Positions 46,150 to 59,592 of a stretch of 64,000 nt of DNA are shown one piece after another. A model generated the notes under the pieces. That model had not been told where the DNA came from and made no database searches. It worked only from the letters and a program-made list of their open reading frames with translations. Every line of letters begins with the position of its first letter. The first letter of the stretch is position 1. Source of the stretch: Apostichopus japonicus (lineage: Eukaryota > Echinodermata > Holothuroidea > Aspidochirotida > Stichopodidae); contig NC_092563.1 in NCBI RefSeq assembly GCF_037975245.1, positions 24,894,960 through 24,958,959 on the forward strand, written 5' to 3'. Made by a program: the position numbers and the translations under genes.

Positions 46150-47869
46150 GTAAGTATTAATAGTCGGTACATGTTTAAAAGATAGCCACCAAAAGTATGT
46201 TTATGGTAATACAATTACTTTGCAATAAATGCCCTATTACTGTACTATGGCATAGAAGTGTAGTACGCAGATTTAGTGCGTATGGTGTTACCAGTAGATC
46301 GGAGAGATAATAGGGCTGAAAATAAAGATGAGGACTCATCATTATTCCATTTTTACGGACTTATGAATATAGTTCAATTCATGTTTCCTTTCCTTAAGAG
46401 GTGATATCCACAGGCTCTAGAGCAGCCAACATTTGATTATTGATATAAAGTTAGGAATCACTGACCGATCAAATAACGGTATTCGTATCGGAGTCAATAA
46501 TCTGACAAAGTATTTATATAAGTTATAGAAGTGGAATGAACTGCCCACTTTTACCCACAAAACTGAAGTTAATGACTTAAGCTGAAGGCCAGTCTCGGAA
46601 ATGATTTTCCAATGTTGTCCTCACTTAGTACTTAGGTGACCTTTTCGACACCCTTTTTCTTGAGTGCTAATAGCATATCTACACCTGTGACTAATATCTT
46701 TGAACACACGATTGAGGTGATTTCTGATTCGCAGGTCGTTCTTGTAGCAGCCTATATTATTATATAGATATATTTGCATGATAAATAATTCATCTCGATT
46801 GGTGAGTTGATGGAATGATGGATATTTATCAAAGGTATTAGCAACATGATTTTTTAAAATCTTTGTTCGTGCATGGATTAAGGATTGGATATCTGTTAAT
46901 ACTTACTAAAAACCGGCATATTGACGCCTCTCTAATTTGAAATATCTTCGATCAGTAAAAAGAAAACACGCATTCTCGAAGTTAAGGCGTTCTACCAAAT
47001 TTCACACTTTCAGTGCGAGTACAATGTCCTGCGTACAAGTACAAGCTGTATACTGATAAGTACGAGTATAAGTGTACAACGCCATGAGCTACGAGTACAT
47101 GAGTTTTATGTGCGTTGAGTACTGACTTGAATTACTTATACCAATATATAACGCAGATACTGACGGCGACCTCATTTCACTGGAATCGAAGACCCGGAAA
47201 TGTTCAAGTAGGACTGAAAATAGTTAACTTTCAGGTTCGATAACCTATATTTGGACAGTAACAGTTTATAACGCTTTAAATATCTCAAGATGGCTAAGAT
47301 CTTAGGTTACGTTACCCCGTTCCAGTTCGGCCATAATTTAGTACAAATAACTAGTTTTCATATGTCAAAGCAAATATCACTGTTTGATGTGAATGAGATC
47401 CTACAAAGGAAGAAGCTAGTTTATAGTTTCATCTATTTGCATTCGAGATTCATATGGCAGTGATCGCTCATTCTCATAAATTCTTCAAACATATCTAAAT
47501 CATTAAATCTGTTGTGATTGCCTGTGAATGTCAAGTAGTTTAATAAATGTCGTTTATTGCACGATACCATTGGAAAGTGCACGTAATCATGCATTTTATG
47601 TCATAAGTACATTACTTTGAAAGGTCAGTGCGCAATAATTTGATGAAAAGTTAATGAGAAAAGCTCCAAAATCTCATTTTCTGTTGGCATTCATCCTAAA
47701 AATGTTAAGTCATTATCAAATATAGGCCAAGGGCACAAACATGTCCGTTATGGCTAGAAATAATTGAAACTATTTCCTGCATATTTTGGTGTAAAATAGT
47801 CCGCATGTGTGGCAAATACATTGAAGGTGAGATGTGATATCGATACGAGTACGAGTATATACAGGTGTA

Positions 47870-48560
47870 CTTTATAGGTATGTATGATTAATATATATGT
47901 GTTTTATGAGTATGGTAAGTACTTTATAGTACAATAAGTACTTTGTGAGTATGATTAGTATGATAAGCATTTGATGAGTATGATAACTATGATAAGTACT
48001 TTATGAGTATGACATGTACTTTGTAAGTATGATGAATATCAGAAGGAATAATGTCTATGATGTACTTTACTATAACATGATGATCATGATGTATGATAAC
48101 TGCCTACATTGTGAGTATGATGAGTATGATAACTAAGTTGTGAGTATGATTTACTGTGTAGTATGATGGGTTTCATAAGGAATTATGTCTATGATGTACT
48201 TTACTATAACATGATGCGCATGATGTATGATAACTACGTTGTGAGTATGATATACTTTGTGAGTATGAAGAGTATGGTTTTCTTTATAAGTATAGTGAAT
48301 GTGATAACTATGTTATGAGTATAGAGAATATGACAAGTACGTTATGGGTATGATTTACAGTGTGAGTTTGATGGGTTGAGTACGTACTTCATGAATTTGA
48401 TGATTGTAATCAGTACTTTCGGAGTATAATGAATATAATAAATAATTCATGAGTTTGATGATTATGATATTCACTTCATGAGTATTAGGCACTTTGTGAG
48501 TATGATGAGTATTGTAAGAACGTCATGAGTTTGATGAGTATTATCAGTATGTTTTTGAGT
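47870..48560 (+). repeat. degenerate GAGTATGATAAGTACTTTAT-type array
   Basis: Dozens of diverged copies of GAGTATGAT, GATAAGTAC and TTTATGAG words. A longer 134-bp unit is visible twice: AAGGAATAATGTCTATGATG at about 48043 and AAGGAATTATGTCTATGATG at about 48177, followed by the same ACTTTACTATAACATGATG. Confidence 0.75.
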
Positions 48561-49799
48561 AGATTACTGATCAATTTTATTATTATAATATAAAGCTAGA
48601 ATATGTTAAATGTGTTCAGTTAAATTAATTGCATAAGATCTCTAAAGAATAGGTTTATTTTACTTCAATTTGAGTTCGGTATGTAAGACTACACAAGGAG
48701 GAGAAGAAAGGCGTATTACATTGATACAATACCTTATAGTTGTAATAACAGTGTGGAAAATGATAATGATAACATACAACATCTCTGAAAAGACTAAAGG
48801 CGACTTTGAGTGGCATCTCCCTAGGTAGGATAATTAATAACTTCATAACTGCAAAGAAGAGTCTAAAACTCATGTTTTGACTTACAGTAAATGACTTCCG
48901 CTATATGTAGAATGATATTTATTTCTGGCAGCCATGATAAATGTATTCAGTCATAGTTATGTGTTTATACATGTATAGTTAACACTATCAGAATTTACAT
49001 TTGGCTCTTGCTTCCCCTTCCCCTCCCTTCGTCTATCTCTCCACGTAGTCGCGTTTCAAAGTTACCTCTTCGATCACACATATTACCGACCATGATGTTT
49101 TAATGTTTATCACATTAGATGCAAATTATCCTTCATGCAGAAATTGTTAGTCATTTTAAGAAAAAGTGCTTTCCTTTCACGTTGCATAAATAAAAGTATT
49201 CAACACTGAAAAATTTGAATTTTTGTCAACTGCAAAACATTCTGATCACTGTTCAGTTCCATAATTGAATTATACCTTTCTTTGGAACATCTCGTGAAGA
49301 AACAAATCAAAGGGGAAAAAATCAAAATTTTAGATACACTTTCTTCAGGGTTAAGTTTTTTTGTTGCTAATGGATACAACTTGAGGATATAACTTTTTGC
49401 TAATGGGTACAACCGAGGTCGACTTTGCTAAAACGCGTCCGTGGGTGGATTTTAGGGGCATTATAATATTCTGACCGGGATGAAAGATATTGTTCGTACT
49501 ATAGCAGACTAACCATTTATGTTACCCCTAACAAATGTACACAATTCTTAAAGACAACCGATCAATCCACGTTAATCAAGAAATTTGCCAACCACTTCTA
49601 AAAGTGAGATCGATAAACTTGAGAACTGAAATAAGTTGTTAGATATCCTTCCAACTAACACGTCCACAGGAAGACTTATCTAGAAGATTCGTTCCTTTTT
49701 AGTTTATGAATTATCAATTAGGAGAATAGGCAGAAGAGATAATTCTGTAATTAATTTAAGAAAAAATACTGCAGATGTCAGACTTCGTGTATATTAACA

Positions 49800-49811
49800 T
49801 ATATATATATA

Positions 49812-49849
<38 letters not shown>

Positions 49850-49901
49850 TATATATATATATATATATCATATATATGTATATCATGACAACCTATCTTT
49901 C

Positions 49902-49930
<29 letters not shown>
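49800..49930. repeat. TA-rich palindrome
   Basis: TA runs are separated by GATGTA and TACATC in mirrored positions, giving a near-perfect long inverted repeat that could extrude as a cruciform. The repeated tyrosine-isoleucine frames here are artefacts. Confidence 0.85.
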
Positions 49931-49934
<4 letters not shown>

Positions 49935-50289
49935 CGTATATGTACTGCATATATCTATATATGTGTGTGTGTACCGTACAAATGTATGCACCGTATATAT
50001 AAATTATTCGTCTTTAAATTATAGTGAAAATATCACGAGACGAATGTTAGTTCGTAGAACACTAAAGTATTCGTCAACAGAATAATTAGCTGAAAACATC
50101 CTCAGCTGCAATTGGGGCCTCTACGCCAACGCTTTCACTTTAGAATAAAGGAAACGGTCTAAACCTTCAGATGGAATAAAATACCAGGTACGCATTGACA
50201 ACTTGATGTATTTAGTCTTTGTCAACACTGTTATATTACCTATAGACTATAGAATGGCTTATCGTGACTATATTCCTGACATGAGAGAC

Positions 50290-50290
<1 letters not shown>

Positions 50291-50323
<33 letters not shown>

Positions 50324-50784
50324 GGATGAATGGATGGATGGATGGATGGATGGATGGATGGATGGATGGATGGATGGATGGATGGATGGATGGATGGATG
50401 GATGGATGGATGGATGGATGGATGGATGGATGGATGGATGGATGGATGGATGGATGGATGGATGGATGGATGGATGGATGGATGGATGGATGGATGGATG
50501 GATGGATGGATGGATGGATGGATGGATGGATGGATGGATGGATGGATGGATGGATGGATGGATGGATGGATGGATGGATGGATGGATGGATGGATGGATG
50601 GATGGATGGATGGATGGATGGATGGATGGATGGATGGATGGATGGATGGATGGATGGATGGATGGATGGATGGATGGATGGATGGATGGATGGATGGATG
50701 GATGGATGGATGGATGGATGGATGGATGGATGGATGGATGGATGGATGGATGGATGGATGGATGGATGGATGGATGGATGGATG
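50291..50784. repeat. GATA then GGAT tetranucleotide tract
   Basis: About eight GATA units (50291-50323) lead into about 115 near-perfect GGAT units (to 50784), with one GAAT interruption near the start and one at the end. All open frames through it (WMDG repeats, and IHPS repeats on the other strand) are by-products. Confidence 0.97.
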
Positions 50785-52525
50785 AATTATAACCTGAATG
50801 GTTTATAACCTGTATATTATAGTATATATGTTGTATTATCACGTACAAGCAATATAACGCTACATGTAAACTATAGTTTACATTCAGTTTGCCACCCATG
50901 ATAGTTTTTAAGTGTTTTTGAGATAATTATATATTTTATAGGAGTTTTGAGACAGATACTTACTTGGTGCTAAGCCTCATTATACATCAAGTTCTACGTT
51001 AGTAGTCATGTTTATATGTTCACAAAAGGCTTTGTGAATAAGTACAGGACCGTAGCCTGCCGAGGTTGGAGGGGGGCAGCTTTCCAGGTGAGATTTCCAC
51101 GTCCTAAATGAAAGTATGTCTACGATAAATGAGAACGCCTGGACAGTATGCGCTATTTCAGTTAGTTTTAGCGAAATGTATGTCTTCTGATTCACTTGAC
51201 AGTAGTTTGCAACGTAAAAATTCTAGGCCATTAGGTTTATTTTAACCGCTCATAAATATTTGCAAGATCGCGGATGCGATTGCCGTTCTTTTGCTTGGGT
51301 TTTCACGACTTTGGTTAGAAAAAACAATAACTGTTCAAACGAGCTCAAACGATTTAACATGTGTGAAAAGTGTAGCAGTCTAATGTGAAACTACGATTCT
51401 TAAATATCTTTACTATCTCTATATGTTATATAAGTAGCCCTTTCAGTTTCATTGTTTGCCCCTATATCAGTACCCCAATGCTTTAAGTAAGAAAGGCACA
51501 GTCCCCTACATGGCCCAATACACTCATCTCATCCGCCCTCCCCGCAGAAACCATCGGCCTAGGTGTTTTTAATTGACGTATGGTCAGCGGACAACTATGT
51601 CTCCCGGACACTCTATGGAAGTCTCCTTTCCCCTTACGTAAGAAATATTATGAAAGCGACAGTACAGTATTCTTTATCCCATATTTTCGCTTTATCCCAT
51701 ATTTTTCTTGAATATCGCCATTTTTAGAATAATATTTATTAATTCATCGTGAACTCATTTCGGCGCATGCGCTGTCGGTTTTCATATGGTGCTATTGTAA
51801 GATGTCCAAACACAATCTCTCCTTATGGAGCGACCAAATGGAACGACCAAATAACTTCATCTGTTTTCTGCAGAATAATTCCATAATTTCAAGTCCAATA
51901 CCAGCGATTCCATATTCCTAGAGGATTTTTTTTTAAATTAAAAATACAATTACATAGTCCAGCCGTCATTCAAAGTCACATTTAGTCAACTTACGGGTCA
52001 ACAGAAAACCATAATATGAAAAATAAATTGTAAATATTGACTGTTGTAAGCCAATTCTTTGATTGAAGGCGACAGTTTACTGTCCTCTCCTTCTTTTCCT
52101 CTCGTTTTCTTTCTTTCCATAAATGGCGTTATTGATTGACAACTGAGTCGAATATTCCAATTACTATATAATTACGAGTGACCATATCAATGACAAATTT
52201 ATAACGCGAGACTAGGAGTTGACCGTTGCAAATTGTCCTGTCGCTTTCCTCGAATCCAAACGCTCTAAAACAATAATGAAAATTTGTTAGAAATGGCGCA
52301 CTGCGAAGAAAAACAAATAACTAACCTGTAAGAAAGCATGATTCATGTTCTTCGGATTTCTATTTACACATCAACAGATCAATTTCGGTTTCTATAGTAT
52401 TTCTCTTTAGGGTTTATCTTTAAGAATATATATAAGTTTTTTGTATATTTTATAAACTGTATAAAGGTTAGTATAGTAATTTCACGTCAGTTGTTTATAA
52501 GGTATATTGACTTGAAATTGGGAAA

Positions 52526-52700
52526 ATTTTCGGGCGAACGAACTTTTTCAGCCCCGAAGAGGGTAAATTAATATTCAATTTTCGACTAGAAAAGTCAAGT
52601 TTTTAACTAGCAGAATGGTTGATATATGTTCTAGAGAACATGCTAAGATGGATCCACAAGAGATTGTACGTTGAAATTTCCGTTTTATTACCACTTTAAA
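52526..52700 (+). mobile_element. 3' fragment of the THAP-bearing element family
   Basis: Matches 12248-12425 in the same orientation: ATTTTCGGGCGAACGAACTT, GAGGGTAAATTA, CAATTTTCGAC, TCAAGTTTTTAACT, GTTGATATATGTTCTAGA, GCTAAGATGGA and GTTGAAATTT. The terminal repeat is worn (TTATTACCACTTTAAA). No left end was found, so the copy is 5' truncated. Confidence 0.7.
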
Positions 52701-55429
52701 ATTGTGTTCAACAACGCTTTGAAGAACGCATCATAACTAAAAAGCGTCACTTAGTGGTTATTTCGACAAGGCGTATAGCGGACAGATTATTATTGCCTCT
52801 TTGGCTTGCCATAGACTACCGTCTTTACAATCACTGCATGCAATTCTCTGAAATATACATGGAAAATACGTACTCTCTTCACGCTGCACGTATTATTTCG
52901 TCATTTCTGAATCTCCTCTCCTCTACTCTCCTCTACTCTCCTCCTGCACCGACAGTTGATGGCTTTAACTTCAACGTGATGCAATGAAATGAAAGTGTTT
53001 TTGTTTTCCACTACATGATTCATTATTTCATCAAGGCACTTTGTATGATTTGATTTTTCATATTTCCTTTTTGCTGTTTTGAAAATGTTCCTGAGGCAAA
53101 ATATGTACTTTGCATTGGTTTTTCTCCATTTCCCCCCAATTATCTGTTCAATTCTTACTTCTCAATTTTACAAGAAGGAGAAGAAGCTAAATTGATTGGA
53201 AACAAATTACAGTGGAAACTATGATATATGGTAATTGAAACATGACAGAAACATTTAGTATTTTGCCCTATAGCAGTATGGAGGCACAATACCGGTAAAT
53301 ATTAACTTAAAATCTATCGAGATAGAATCTTCATGAAAACAACCCCCCCCCCCCGCACCCCCTCTCAAAAAAAAAAAAAACTCGATTAGTATCCAGGAAA
53401 GGCATTAAAGGAGACATGAACCCTACCATCATTATTGATATATGTGTTAGGGATAACTGTCATAAACCATTTCCGAAAACAGCTATACGAAATGGAAAAA
53501 AAAAAAACATTTTCCACTTGGGAGATATCACAGATAACGCGACAGACTAAATGCGACATCTCATGGGCACATGAACGTGATCAAATTTTGTCTGTTATTG
53601 ATTACGATGATTATTTTGATAATGGAGAGATGAGTTTTGCAAACGGTGACTCCATAAATATCGAAGCTCTTGAAATGACTTAATGGTAACTCTGGTTTTA
53701 GTGTCAACTCATATTTACCTTGAAAACATGAAGAAAAAATAACAGAGAAAAAGAGTATAAGGTTTCGGATAATAGTGGCAGTATATGACATCACAGATCA
53801 ACAACAAAATAGTGACAGCTCCCAGACACAACTGTTAAACTAGGATATCGCGTAAACGGAGCAATATTTTGGGGGTTTTTTTTCGGAAGAGTTGTTCATC
53901 GCAATGATCTATGTCACATAAACTAAAGATATTATAACATAAAGATAATATAATATAAAGATATTATAATAGTTGGGTTTGGGTCTCCTTCAGTTCAAAA
54001 TCGATGAGTGCGTGATTGACGTTTTTACAGGTACCTAGACAAAAAAAAACCAAAACAAAACAGGTGAGGCGGATGGATGGAACGACCGAACTTCAGCTAC
54101 ACCCCAATATTATTGCAAATTGAGCTCTTAATTGATAAGTCAAGATCCACTCATTTAGCATTTGTTAACAATCGGTAAAGATATATCAAGGCTCGTTCGC
54201 TCACCCCTTCCCATTTCCCTGCTAGATGGAGCTCGGGACAGCTTTAAACAAATTTAGATTTATTATATGACTACTCGAAAATTTCCAAAATATTAGTGTG
54301 CAAATTATATTTTAATACCATTAATTTTGTAGCCTAATTGTAAGGAATAACTCTTTACATATTAAAGTTTCATTAATTAAAGTGGTTATTATAAGACCTT
54401 GTGTGACACACAGAAATTATAACATATGATAAGAAAATAAACGAGTTTCTGAATTTCTTGTGCTCTGTTTTGTGATCTGAGCAGCCGTTTTTTTTTAAAA
54501 ACATTACTGTACCTACGCGATGCTGTATATTTTTTAGAATTATTCTTTATTGTTGAGATGATAATCTTCGACCAATCACTCTATTTACTGTTCTATTCCT
54601 CCTACGAGAAGGGTGACTTTGTCATACTGGCTTCTCGATTACTAAAAGTCAATTGTTTGCTAACCACATGCTGTGTCGATAGCCACAGATATATATACAT
54701 CATGAATATTCAACACTTTGTCATGTACAACTAACTAATATATGAATCCATAACTTATTCTCTTTACTTGTCTGGTCTGGCAAATTATAGTTTTTACAGT
54801 GCTGGGTGTTGTTCAATCGCAATCGATTGGAGCTGCATCAAGAGATCGTGTTATGCAAACGACCAAGATAGAAAACATCAACTTATGAATATTCATGAGC
54901 TTAACCAGACTGAATCGTAACATATATATGTAAATTATGCATACTCAAAGAATAAAAGCACTTCACAGTTCCAACCTGCACGAACCGTGGATGTGTTGAC
55001 AGTCATAGCAATAACACAACGGTTTAATGTTGTGCTCGGAATGTAACTCGCAACGTCCTGGACATTAATGTTATCAGGCTATAATTAACACAATTCATTT
55101 TTGACAGTTATTGATCGCACACGATATAAATAACATAAATTATAAAACGAGGAAAGACTCATTTTTGTAGTTTCTGTTGAGATAATTATGTGTTATCTGT
55201 TCAAAGGGTTTGTGCTATAACACCAGACATAGCACCGTTACTGCATGCATGGAAGCATTACCCTGATGCTTGTTTACATGGTCACAGTCATTACGGAGCT
55301 ACCGTTCAAATACTAAGAGATCTGTGACTGAGAGTGTATAAGTAGGCCTACAGTTGGTTTTCTTGTTCATGTTATGTAACGGTCACTTTTCTTGAAAGTG
55401 ACAGAGATTTCACTCTGGGTATAATATGG

Positions 55430-55433
<4 letters not shown>

Positions 55434-55473
<40 letters not shown>
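55434..55473. repeat. TA dinucleotide microsatellite
   Basis: About twenty TA units. Confidence 0.95.
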
Positions 55474-55475
<2 letters not shown>

Positions 55476-56946
55476 CTTTATTCACAAATAGTTACAAGTT
55501 TCATGTAATGTGCATATGCAAGGCGTGAGAGAAATGTAGACATAATTTTTAGCCATAATTCACAAGGGAGTGAGTTACATTGTTATAAAGGTACCGTATA
55601 TTGGAGTAAATCTCCAATAATCTCCAAAAATCTCCAATATAAATCTCCAATATAACTGTTTATATATGGTTACGTTTCGTTACTTTTTACAACAGGGGTT
55701 AATTCACAATTAAGTATATGATAACTGCTGTTTTATACGAAAATGTTATTCATTTTCTGTGACCAAATTCACTGGACGAATTTTGTATGCTAAAACCGTC
55801 GGCAATTCTGAATCAATGAAATTAGGGAGAAATGTCTCTATTGATATCGTGATCATCTCGAGGCGGAAAAGCGTCATCGATATAAAAGAGAAATAAAAAT
55901 AGAGCCAGAGCAGAGTGACATGATATACACCTGCTGTAATAATTACTTCAGCAGATACAATCTTGATAGGTAAAGTGGGCCTCTGTATTAGTGATTCTCT
56001 TATACCTGGTCGACTAAGATGGATTGTCATTTGTGAGGGGCGAGCTATCCACATCTTGAAGCTTGATATTCCTGTGTTATTCCTTGGTAACACTATATAC
56101 GCCCATGTCAAAATTACTATGTGAAGTATGCGCGTGATAATTCTATGGTCATTATAGCTTCAATAAAGAGACGATCTTGGAGGGAATTTGTACCTCCCCC
56201 CATCGACTTATACCGCACTGCCCCCCCCCCCCTCCCTTTCCAAAATCTGTCGAATAGTTCCCTTTATAAATAAATTTATGTGAGAAAGAAACAATTCCAC
56301 GTAACCATAACACAGAATATGCATAACAGGATTCTCATCAGATTCTCTCGTGTATGGACATACGTTAAGAGAAAGTTCAATTGTGACGTTAAACATTTCT
56401 TTACTGATCATGAAAACCTTGTATAACTGTGCTTACAACACCTACCCGAATGATACACGAAGTCAGTATTAGACTTTGACCAATTAATAAAAAAAAAGAA
56501 GATGTAATCATACTAGCTGTATACATATTAGTTTTTATAATTATATAACGGACATTTTGTAGTGTATACCGTTTAGATGTGACGCTATATTACTGCGAGA
56601 AGCACATAATGATCAGCTTTCGTATCCATTTAAAACATGTTAGACGAGATTATGTTACGCTGCATTGAAAAACAAACAAACAGGAATCACGTGTTCACCG
56701 GGAAAAATGTTCATTAACACTGGTCTGTGAGAAACATTTCAACAATCTACATGCTGTGTGGTCATATCAAAATGTTCAATAGTGATTTTAGTTTTGTTTT
56801 TTCTTCAATATTAAAGTTCAACCCTCAGTCTATTTTTTCTATCTCAAATTTAATTAGTTTTTTTTTCTTCTGTCAGCTACATCTCATAAAGGACATATTT
56901 TGAAATATTTTTCCAATTTCCGACGTTACGGCAGTATATATAATAC

Positions 56947-57030
56947 GTGCCTGGTTACTCAATTGGAAGAGTGAATTCGGCCCCACCTCAATAAATATTC
57001 GTGTTTGCGCGGGTTTGAAGATTGATTCGA
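56947..57030 (+). repeat. tRNA-like fragment, probable SINE piece
   Basis: GCCTGGTTACTCAATTGGAA followed by GAG is close to a tRNA head and A box (GCCTGGATAGCTCAATTGGT). A weak B-box-like GGGTTTGAAGATT follows about 50 bp later. There is no acceptor stem, so it is not a tRNA gene. Confidence 0.3.
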
Positions 57031-57571
57031 CAGGAATACGTACGCCGTATAAACTTCCTAAGAAAGTCTGTACCCATAGTAACCGCTGAATAAACCAATC
57101 TTTCTTTTCGTTTCTTGATATTTTACATAGTCTGCTGACACAGTGACATTTTGTGTTAACCGTGATGCTTAAAATTGTGTGAATTAAAAAAAAAAAAAAA
57201 ACATAATTTACTGGTTTACAACATCTAGTTGCATGTTATTTCCAAAGTCACGTGACCATATCCAAATTATCTACCAGATTCATATAGACCTTAATCATTT
57301 CATGATTGCAATGTTTCGTGCAAATTATGTGATGTACAAACAACAACAGCAACATCATAAAGCTGCGCAATTTGCCTGAACACGCAATGACACAGAAGCT
57401 TCCTTTCCGATACTAAACTGCAAATAAGTTATGGAATAATATTCTAAAAATTGTCCGCCCTTCTCCAACTACCGAAAGAAAATCAGGCTTTCTAAATGGC
57501 CTATACAGTTAATAACAAGAGCCAAAAAGAATATTTCCACGACACAATTGTTCGTTTATCTCTTTTAGTAA

Positions 57572-57941
57572 TTAGTCTATCCATGAAAATTACATGCTTG
57601 AGTATTATACTTATTACCCTAATCACTCTAGTCTATCCATGAGAATTACACGCTGGAGAATCATGCTCATTTCCCTAACCATTCTCCGCGAGTCAATCCA
57701 TGAGGATTACACGCCGAAGTATCATACTTATTTCACTAACCTGCACTCTCCATTAGTCTATCCATGAGAATTACACGCGGAAGTATCATACTCATTTTCA
57801 TAACCACTCTCCATTAGTTTATCCATGACAATTACACGCCGAAGTATCATACTCATATCCCTACCCACTATCCATAAGTCTATCCATGAGAATTACACGC
57901 CGAAGTATTATACTCATTTTCCTAACCACTCTCCATAACAA
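57572..57941 (+). repeat. 61-bp minisatellite, six units
   Basis: The unit core is GTCTATCCATGAGAATTACA followed by CGCCGAAGTATCATACTCATT and CCCTAACCACTCTCC. Unit starts are near 57576, 57632, 57693, 57757, 57818 and 57879. Confidence 0.9.
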
Positions 57942-59022
57942 CAATGTTCCTCATCTCAAGCGTTATGTAAGCACTTCTACCATCATAGTGACTCAATGTA
58001 AAATGACATGCAGTTTGTTATTTGTTTTCAAATAGATTAATCTTTTAGACAGCAAAACGTGACAAGGTAATAACTATCGGTTATGTAAAATTTAACCAAG
58101 TCGTGAGTTAGCTCGAGTTCTTTTACAAATACGCAGCAAGCATCATAGGTATATTAAGGAAACACACAACACTTAAAATAAGACTACCATCAGTCTGTGA
58201 GAGGAAATAAACCATATACAATTATGTTATAGACTATGACTGACAACATTCTATCTTCGACAGAGTGATTTTAATAAAAAGATAGCACAATAATTATTAT
58301 TTCAGCGAATTGCGAGTAAAGATGTGTGAATACTAAAACTGTTTGTATATATGACGTAATATGTATAGGTTTATTTGTTATACCATTATGGATCTTGACG
58401 GAGAAGTACACGGCGCACTAATACAGCGGGACACGTGCCCCTGCCCCCCCCCCCCCCAACACACACACATGCTCCTCACCATCACCCTAACTTTGACAAA
58501 CCTGAATAGCGCCATTTTCATAAATGAGAAGTGCCCCAATTATTTTTTAAAGAGTTAAACCTTAATAACTCTGACCTTTCATGTCTACTGGGGTTATCTT
58601 GTTTTTGCCTTGTTGTTGTTCTTGTGGATATAGTTTGCTTCAGAAACTGTTAAAAGTTCCTTTGATTCGCAAGAGCTCTCATGAAAATACCTTTGATATT
58701 CTTTAATAAATTGTTATCGAGGCCACGACTTACTCCTAATGAATATTATGTACATATTTTTATCATTGAGTCAGCCTCTCAGTAGTAATTAGGATTGAGA
58801 AGGGAAGAGTAGGAAAATTGGCAAGCATTTTTCGATTTTCTTCTCAACAAAGTGAGTGAGTAAAAATATTGAACACATCTGTAAATAATCTATTTGGGCT
58901 TCCTCTCGAGGGCCTGCCTTTAAACAGTATAGCATTATATAAGCAGTTTTCAGTTGTTCTAACATGATGAGAGCTTTCCAAGCTAAGCTAACCAATAGAA
59001 TTTATATGCATACAACTCTCTA

Positions 59023-59048
59023 TCAATCAATCAATCAATCAATCAATC
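59023..59048. repeat. CAAT tetranucleotide microsatellite
   Basis: About six perfect TCAA units. Confidence 0.9.
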
Positions 59049-59521
59049 AGAAACAGTTATATAGAATATCATGGTCAAAGAAAACTACAACACACATATG
59101 CAAGATTTGCAGTGTAATTTTGGCAGTATAGTGAAAATTTTAACTTGAATTAGCTGCAGTCTCGACCTTAGATTGACGGAAAAAGAATTGTTTACGTATT
59201 TTAACGTTATATTTCAATAATCGATCTAGGACGGGTCTTCCATTCACAAGTACATTATAGGCGTGCATGGGGGGGGGGGGGGGCGGTGGCGTTGTCGTCT
59301 TGGGTATGTAGCATTCCTTTTTTCTCACGATGATATGAAAATTTAACTTGTTGAGATCTTATAAAATAAAAAATATTGTATTTGGCGACACTCCGCGGAA
59401 TGAGTAACCTTATTATATCGTTTGAGCTAAGACGTCTTTGTTTTTCTTTGAATGTTCATAGACAAATACAGATATTTATTTAAATGTATCAATTTTTCAT
59501 CATTATCACTTAAATCTACAG

Positions 59522-59592
59522 ATAGTGGTTTTATTGATGAAGATGGCCTGGATAAATTCTTCAGAGATTTATTGGAAACCATGACGAAGGAA
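59522..59592 (+). CDS. calbindin-like EF-hand protein, coding exon 2
   Basis: Starts after TCTACAG and ends at a GTAAGT donor, 71 nt, completing the split Asn codon from exon 1. It encodes NSGFIDEDGLDKFFRDLLE and then TMTKE. With exon 1 this forms the EF-hand 1 loop D-S-N-N-S-G-F-I-D-E-D-G and its exiting helix (LDKFFRDLLE, matching the family LxxFLRDLL). Positions 1, 3, 5, 6, 8 and 9 fit calcium binding, but position 12, normally the bidentate Glu, is Gly (GGC). Binding at this site should therefore be weak or lost. Exon end is phase 0. Confidence 0.85.

Larger units (their letters stand above)
46150..59521 (+). other. intron 1 of the calbindin-like gene, 13.4 kb
   Basis: GTAAGT at 46150 and CTACAG ending at 59521. 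It holds the GAGTAC-like words (46990-47130), a degenerate array (47870-48560), a TA palindrome (49800-49930), the GGAT tract (50291-50784), a fragment of the THAP element (52526-52700), a TA run, a tRNA-like piece and a 61-bp minisatellite. I see no nested gene. A 121-codon minus-strand frame at 55746-56111 starts without ATG and is unrecognised. Confidence 0.7.

Noticed and set aside
49756-50085. Tyr/Ile-rich frames of 64-90 codons
   Set aside because: Translation of TA repeats.
50240-50899. 219-codon IHPS-repeat and 150-160-codon WMDG-repeat frames
   Set aside because: Translation of the GGAT microsatellite on each strand.
55746-56111. 121-codon minus-strand frame inside intron 1
   Set aside because: No ATG start, no recognised domain, and the opposite strand is equally open in part.
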